The notes under the pieces are model-generated. The model had not been told where the DNA came from and searched no databases. It saw only the letters and a program-made list of their open reading frames with translations. From assembly GCA_018812385.1 (NCBI GenBank), contig JAHJDU010000152.1, positions 1 to 11,849 on the forward strand: a stretch of 11,849 nucleotides of DNA. The letters run 5' to 3'. Of the stretch, positions 7,481 through 11,849 are shown piece after piece (positions within the stretch are counted from its first letter, which is position 1; each line of letters starts with the position of its first letter). Position numbers and translations under genes: made by a program. Source of the stretch: Pseudomonadota bacterium (lineage in GTDB: Bacteria > Desulfobacterota > Desulfobacteria > Desulfobacterales > Desulfobacteraceae).

Positions 7481-7924
7481 TCAGCTAATTGCCTTATGAT
7501 GCTTATCTGTATTGGTTATTTTAATGGGACTGGGTCCCAGGTCTTTAATTTTTTCTGTAAATTCAAACGCGGTACTGGCAAAACGTTCACCCATTCCTGC
7601 CGACATATTGATCATTGCCAGTCGTTCTTGTCCCCAGCCAAGATCCTCCAGAATCTTTTGGACGTGTTCCACCCTGTACCTGGCCCGGGTATTCCCATTT
7701 TTAAAATGGCAGTCCCCTTCAAGACATCCTGCCACATAAACGCCATCAGCCCCTTTTTCAAAAGCTTTCATAATATGAATAGCATCCACTTTTCCCGTGC
7801 ATGGCACCCGGATGATTTTTACGTTTGCAGGATAGGATATCCTTTTGCTGCCCGCCATATCAGCAGCAGTATAGGCACAATAATGACAGCAGAATGCAAC
7901 AATTTCCGGTTCAAAATTTTCCAT
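7481..7924 (-). CDS. mvhD: MvhD-type hydrogenase iron-sulfur (delta) subunit
   Basis: 147-residue small electron-transfer protein of the MvhD/FlpD family. In Hdr complexes these connect HdrA to an electron donor such as a hydrogenase or formate dehydrogenase. The six conserved cysteines are at 12, 13, 16 (FCCHYC), 42 (VPCTG), 67 and 72 (AGCLEGDC), the expected cluster ligands, and the length is usual. GADGVYVAGC (58-67) is characteristic. Its ATG overlaps the hdrA stop by one base (TAATG). A strong GGAGGG lies 8 bases upstream inside the 3' end of hdrA, so translation is probably coupled. No hydrogenase or formate dehydrogenase subunit is in the window, so what it docks to is unknown. Cytoplasmic. 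Confidence 0.95.
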   Translation of the reverse strand: MENFEPEIVAFCCHYCAYTAADMAGSKRISYPANVKIIRVPCTGKVDAIHIMKAFEKGADGVYVAGCLEGDCHFKNGNTRARYRVEHVQKILEDLGWGQERLAMINMSAGMGERFASTAFEFTEKIKDLGPSPIKITNTDKHHKAIS

Positions 7925-10900
7925 TAGTTCAACCCTCCAAACAAGCCGTCTAGTTTAGCCAGAATCTGATCATCTTCGTAGGCCAGCAGCTGGATGGCCT
8001 TTGCCGGGCAGTCTGCAGCACAAACTCCACATCCCTGGCATTTGGCAGGATCAATCTGTGAATAGCCGTCCTCATTAATAAAGGGAATACTGAAAGGACA
8101 GGCACGAACACAGATCAGGCAGGCAGCACATTTAGAGCCGTCTACCTTGGCAATGGCAGCCCCCAGATTAATTTCCTTTTTAGCAAGCAGGGTTTGTGCC
8201 CTCCCTGCTGCTGCATAGGCCTGGGTAATACTCTCCCGGATTGTTTTAGGCGAATGCGTTGTCCCGGCGATGAAAATCCCTCTGACAGACATGTCAACGG
8301 GTCGAAGTTTTACATGATCCTCAAGAAAATAGTGATCCAAAGTTCTGGGCAGATGAAACATCATGGCCAGATCTTCCGTGGTTTCATCATCAGCTATCAT
8401 CCCGGTGCTAAGGGCCAGATAATCTGTTTCGATCTGAATTTTTCTGCCAAGGATAACGTCATACACAAAAACAGACACCTGGTCATTTTCAACCCGGATC
8501 TCGGGTTTATTGTTCAGGGCAAACCTTATGAATTTTACATCCAGGGTTCTGGCTTCTTGATAATAATCTTCGTAAAACCCATAGGTACGAATATCCCTGT
8601 ATAAAGTATAAATCTTTGCCTCAGGATTAATGGTTTTAATGCGCAGGGCGTTCTTTATGGCTGCCTGACAGCAGATTCTTGAACAATTGGGGTTGTCCGG
8701 TTCTCTTGAACCGACACACTGGATCATGACCACATTATTCATGGCCTTTATTTTTTCAGACTCATCTTCAATTAGTGCATCCAGTTCAAGCTGGGTTCCA
8801 ATATTGGCATGGGTTCCAAGACCATAGACATCGGGACTGTTTGCCAGGGCGCCTGTAGCAAAGATGGTCACCCCGTGATTCAGCTGCATATAGTTCATTC
8901 TCGGACCAGTCTGGATACCGGTTTGAAACCGTCCAGGAACCCCGGAATGATCAACGATGATGGACCTTGTCAATACCTGAACATTTTCATGGGCTGACAC
9001 ATCATCCATCAATTGAGCCATGAATGGCCCCACATCATCCCCTTCTATTGTTTTTCGGATGGACTTTGCCAACCCACCCAGAACCGGGGCTCTTTCCACA
9101 AGGTAGACTTTAATTCCCTGATTTGCCAGTTGAAGTGCGGCCGTCATTCCAGTGACCCCGCCACCCACAACCAATGCATTCTGATTCATGGGAAGCGTCT
9201 GATCCATAAGTGGGCGACTTTTTCTAACACCGCTGATGCCGATGTTAAGAAGTTTAAACGCTTTGTCTAGGGCTTCTTTGGGCTGCCCCATATGGGCCCA
9301 GGTATTCTGGTCTCTTAAATTGACGATTTCCACCAGGTATTTATTTAATCCCGCCCGGCGCATCAGATCCTGAAATTTGGTCTCATGTGTTCTGGGTGAA
9401 CAGCCACCAATTACAACCCGGTTTAAATTGTTTGTTTTAATAGATGCTTCAATCACATTCATGGAATCACTGCTGCAGCCATATCCAACTGCCTGGGACA
9501 CAACAACATCGGCCTTTGTTCCGGTAAATGCCACCATCTTGCCAACATCGACTATACCCCCGATATCCAATCCGCAGTCACAGATAAAAACACCGATTCT
9601 GGGTGCCTGGCCTGAAACATCCCGTTCCGGCATAAATGCGTCTTCAGCCTCACTGACATCCATCACACAAGGAAGATCAGAGGCCGCCATACTGGCAGCA
9701 GCGCTTGCCTGAACCATTGTTTCAGGGATATCTTTCGGACTTTCAACCACACCGCAGACATACACACCGGATTTTGAGGTCTTTACCGGATTAAAATGAT
9801 CTGTTTTTACAAAATTATGGTGGTTTAATTCAATACCCAGCCGTGCGGCAAGATCCAGGGTTGTTTCAGGAACCCTGAAGCCAGTTGAGAGCACAACCAT
9901 ATCAAATTCTTCGGTTTTTTGATGCGCCTCTTCCAACAGGGCATAGGTAATGGCAAGATTTTTGGTTTTGCTGTCTTCAAAAATAGCATTGGGGCGGCTG
10001 CGAATCATCCGGATGCCATAATCGTTTTTCGCCCGGTTAAAGTAGAGTTCATAATCCTTGCCATAGGTCCGCATATCCATATAGAAAATTGTGGCTTCAA
10101 TGCTTTCGGCAAAGCGTTCTTTTGTGACCATGGCTTCTTTCAATGCGTACATACAGCAAACCCCGGAACAATAAGGCACATCCGCCTTATTAATTCCTCT
10201 TGATCCTACACATTGAATCCATGCCACTTTTTTAGGGCGTTTTTTATCGGATACCCTTACAAGGCCACCCTGGAAAGGGCCGGAAGCTGACATGATCCGT
10301 TCATATTCCAAACCCGTCACGACATTATCAAATCGTCCCCCGCCAAAATTATCCAATACCGCAGGATCAAACAATTCGGCCCCAATGCTTAACACAACAG
10401 ATGCCACTTCAACCATTGTTTTCTTTTTAGTGTCATCGGGAATAATTGCATCTGCCTTGCAGACATTTTGCAATGCTTTTATATCGGTTATTTTTTGCAT
10501 GTCAATGGAAAAGGCATAGGGTGTTGCCTGGGGGTACCGCATGCAGGTTGGCGCCCGGGGATCAAGTCCCGGGGTAAATCGAACCGCTTCGGGAAAATGT
10601 TTATAACACTCTCCGCATGCCGTGCATTTGTCCATATCAATATGCCTTGGTTCAGTAACCAGTGTGGCCATAAAATTGCCGGCCTCACCTGTTAATTCCT
10701 CAAGTTGGGTCATGGGTTTCAGGTCCAGATGGATCTGTCTTGTATTTTCGGATAAATGGGGAGATATCGTACACAAATCACAATTATTGGTTGGAAAAGT
10801 TCTATCCAGCTGGGTCATCAACCCGCCAATGGAATATGCTTTATCAATGAGTACGACATTTCGACACGATTCAGCCAAATCCAGCGCAGCACGTATTCCT

Positions 10901-10974
10901 CCGACACCACCACCGATAACAAGCACGCTTCTGCCATTTGACTTATTATTTTGAATATCTTTAAGCTTTTGCAT
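7924..10974 (-). CDS. hdrA: Tandem HdrA-type flavin/iron-sulfur protein (two fused HdrA modules)
   Basis: 1016 residues, much longer than a usual HdrA (about 650), made of two HdrA modules. Module A (about 1-455): FAD motif GGGVGG (21-26), C65/C68, an inserted ferredoxin-like domain (about 108-180) with C117/C120/C123 and C172, CVGSRG with C255, then C269/C273/C274, and VYVCGVVESPKDI. It lacks the HdrA N-terminal domain. Module B (about 458-1016): N-terminal cluster domain with C465/C467, C500 and C525, FAD motif GGGVTG (604-609), C753, C764/C768/C769, GTTHSPKTI (904-912), and a C-terminal 2[4Fe-4S] ferredoxin with complete motifs (C949/952/955/959 and C979/982/985/989). It lacks the inserted ferredoxin. 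HdrA carries the FAD that bifurcates electrons in Hdr complexes (family knowledge). With MvhD, MetV and MetF alongside, this is the probable electron hub of a methylene-THF reductase complex (inference). ATG start with AGG about 7 bases upstream; 72 bases after the upstream MetF-like gene. Confidence 0.93.
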   Translation of the reverse strand: MQKLKDIQNNKSNGRSVLVIGGGVGGIRAALDLAESCRNVVLIDKAYSIGGLMTQLDRTFPTNNCDLCTISPHLSENTRQIHLDLKPMTQLEELTGEAGNFMATLVTEPRHIDMDKCTACGECYKHFPEAVRFTPGLDPRAPTCMRYPQATPYAFSIDMQKITDIKALQNVCKADAIIPDDTKKKTMVEVASVVLSIGAELFDPAVLDNFGGGRFDNVVTGLEYERIMSASGPFQGGLVRVSDKKRPKKVAWIQCVGSRGINKADVPYCSGVCCMYALKEAMVTKERFAESIEATIFYMDMRTYGKDYELYFNRAKNDYGIRMIRSRPNAIFEDSKTKNLAITYALLEEAHQKTEEFDMVVLSTGFRVPETTLDLAARLGIELNHHNFVKTDHFNPVKTSKSGVYVCGVVESPKDIPETMVQASAAASMAASDLPCVMDVSEAEDAFMPERDVSGQAPRIGVFICDCGLDIGGIVDVGKMVAFTGTKADVVVSQAVGYGCSSDSMNVIEASIKTNNLNRVVIGGCSPRTHETKFQDLMRRAGLNKYLVEIVNLRDQNTWAHMGQPKEALDKAFKLLNIGISGVRKSRPLMDQTLPMNQNALVVGGGVTGMTAALQLANQGIKVYLVERAPVLGGLAKSIRKTIEGDDVGPFMAQLMDDVSAHENVQVLTRSIIVDHSGVPGRFQTGIQTGPRMNYMQLNHGVTIFATGALANSPDVYGLGTHANIGTQLELDALIEDESEKIKAMNNVVMIQCVGSREPDNPNCSRICCQAAIKNALRIKTINPEAKIYTLYRDIRTYGFYEDYYQEARTLDVKFIRFALNNKPEIRVENDQVSVFVYDVILGRKIQIETDYLALSTGMIADDETTEDLAMMFHLPRTLDHYFLEDHVKLRPVDMSVRGIFIAGTTHSPKTIRESITQAYAAAGRAQTLLAKKEINLGAAIAKVDGSKCAACLICVRACPFSIPFINEDGYSQIDPAKCQGCGVCAADCPAKAIQLLAYEDDQILAKLDGLFGGLN

Positions 10975-10999
10975 TTGTAACCTGTTTTTATTTGTGGAT

Positions 11000-11037
11000 A
11001 TCCATTAATCTTTGTTTACACAGATAAAAAAATGGAT
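11000..11037. repeat. Nested dyad in the MetF-like/hdrA intergenic gap
   Basis: In the 72-base gap, ATCCATT (11000-11006) and AATGGAT (11031-11037) form a 7-bp inverted repeat. It encloses an 18-base imperfect palindrome at 11008-11025 (ATCT-TGT / ACA-AGAT, 7 of 9 pairs matching). An intercistronic hairpin or a regulator site are both possible. AT-rich sequence makes chance pairing fairly likely. Confidence 0.35.
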
Positions 11038-11046
11038 GAGTTTATG

Positions 11047-11849
11047 TTAAAGCCCTGCACAGTCAAGAATTGCCGGAAGACGGTCTTCCCAACCCGAAGC
11101 AGAAATCTTTATCCCCGCAGCCTCTTTTTTGAGCGCTTTGATCATTTCTCCGGCAATACGGATACATTCGGTTTCCCGGTCTTTTGCTTTCCTAATCCGG
11201 CTGATCAATGTCTCAGATAATTTTGAGCCAGGGTCATTAATGGAAATGTAACGGGCCATACCCACATTTTTCAACATAAAAACCGTGGCAATCACCGGTA
11301 CATTCAATGATTTGAATTTATTTAGGATTTGAGTATAGTAGTCAATATCAAAAACTGGCGGAACCATTATATATTGTGCGCCTGCTTCTACTTTTGCTTT
11401 AGCTGCGATCAACTCTTCTTCAAGATGACCATCATCCCGGATGGGTTGAACCTGGCACCCTGTGAAAAATTCCGGTTTCCCTTTTAATTCAAAACCGGCA
11501 AGATCCGTGCCTTTCAAAAGAGAATTTACCATGGCCAGTAAGTCCAACTCATTGAGATCATCAACGGGTTTTGCATTCTTATGGTCACCCTGGGCGATAG
11601 GTTCACCCTGCACCACCAGAAGATTGTGAATTCCAAGAACATGGGCTGCCAGCATATCTCCCTGTATGGCCATCCTGTTGCGGTCACGGCCATAAATGTG
11701 AATCATTGGTGCAAGACCCTGCTGTCGGATGATCGCACCACCGGCTAGGGCGCTCATGTGCATGATACCATTATCCATGTCAGGAATTACCACAGCATCT
11801 ATGCGGGATTTAAGATGTCTTGCATTTGTCACAAGATCGGATATATCAA
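11047..11849 (-). CDS. MetF-family paralogue with altered active site, 5'-truncated by window edge
   Basis: C-terminal roughly 266 residues of a methylenetetrahydrofolate reductase-family TIM barrel. The frame stays open through the window edge (five further codons read D-I-S-D-L before a GTG at 11832), so the true start and the Glu28-equivalent motif are outside. It aligns along its whole length with the MetF at 5867-6790, sharing GRDRNR, the GDHK/GDHP segment, VGMARYI and the C-terminal SGWEDRLP region. Two catalytic positions differ: VVQGEP puts Glu where MetF has Asp110 (E. coli Asp120), and GAQYIMVPPVFD puts Pro where MetF has Gln190 (E. coli Gln183). It may act on a different substrate or serve as a structural or regulatory subunit (inference). 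It is first of the visible - strand genes and ends 72 bases before hdrA, so it is probably in the same operon. Family certain; activity uncertain. Confidence 0.85.
   Translation of the reverse strand, partial: DISDLVTNARHLKSRIDAVVIPDMDNGIMHMSALAGGAIIRQQGLAPMIHIYGRDRNRMAIQGDMLAAHVLGIHNLLVVQGEPIAQGDHKNAKPVDDLNELDLLAMVNSLLKGTDLAGFELKGKPEFFTGCQVQPIRDDGHLEEELIAAKAKVEAGAQYIMVPPVFDIDYYTQILNKFKSLNVPVIATVFMLKNVGMARYISINDPGSKLSETLISRIRKAKDRETECIRIAGEMIKALKKEAAGIKISASGWEDRLPAILDCAGL

Noticed and set aside
11830..11832. GTG at 11832 as the true start of the MetF-like gene
   Set aside because: The frame continues open to the window edge with homologous sequence, and a start here would lack the first strand and catalytic Glu region of the barrel.

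Overview
The window looks like a chromosomal stretch from a moderately AT-rich, strictly anaerobic Desulfobacterota bacterium, most like the sulfate reducers of the Desulfobacteraceae that carry the Wood-Ljungdahl pathway. This placement is inferred from gene content (MetV/MetF next to HdrA and MvhD, and many cysteine-rich redox proteins) and from the style of the sensor kinases. No rRNA or marker gene is present to confirm it. No mobile element, CRISPR array, tRNA or prophage gene is visible, and gene packing is tight, with no gene-free gap above about 110 bases.

Layout: at the left edge the 3' part of a dihydrolipoyl dehydrogenase gene runs on the + strand. Everything else is on the - strand and is transcribed from right to left. 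In order of transcription: a 5'-truncated MetF paralogue (right edge), a 1016-residue tandem HdrA-type flavo-iron-sulfur protein, MvhD, MetV and MetF. After these come a single-domain response regulator, an ACT-repeat protein, a PAS-PAS histidine kinase and a REC-PAS histidine kinase. The junctions hdrA/mvhD (1-base overlap, TAATG) and metV/metF (4-base overlap, ATGA) point to translational coupling. The mvhD/metV gap is 25 bases.

Function: MetF and MetV together form a methylene-tetrahydrofolate reductase of the acetogen type. HdrA and MvhD are the flavin-bifurcation and electron-transfer subunits of Hdr/Mvh-type complexes. Together they suggest a soluble complex that couples the CH2-THF/CH3-THF step of the methyl branch to a second redox couple. 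Neither HdrB/HdrC nor a hydrogenase or formate dehydrogenase is in the window, so the partner electron carrier is unknown. The signalling genes downstream may sense the state of this pathway, but the visible proteins have no DNA-binding output domain.

Points most worth a second look: (1) the ferredoxin domain inserted in the first HdrA module has lost exactly the four cysteines expected to bind one [4Fe-4S] cluster, all replaced by hydrophobic residues, and kept exactly the four of the other; (2) the second MetF paralogue has changed two active-site positions (Asp to Glu, Gln to Pro); (3) an orphan protein resembling aspartokinase ACT repeats sits inside a two-component gene group; (4) a perfect 15-bp inverted repeat lies between the response regulator and the ACT gene.
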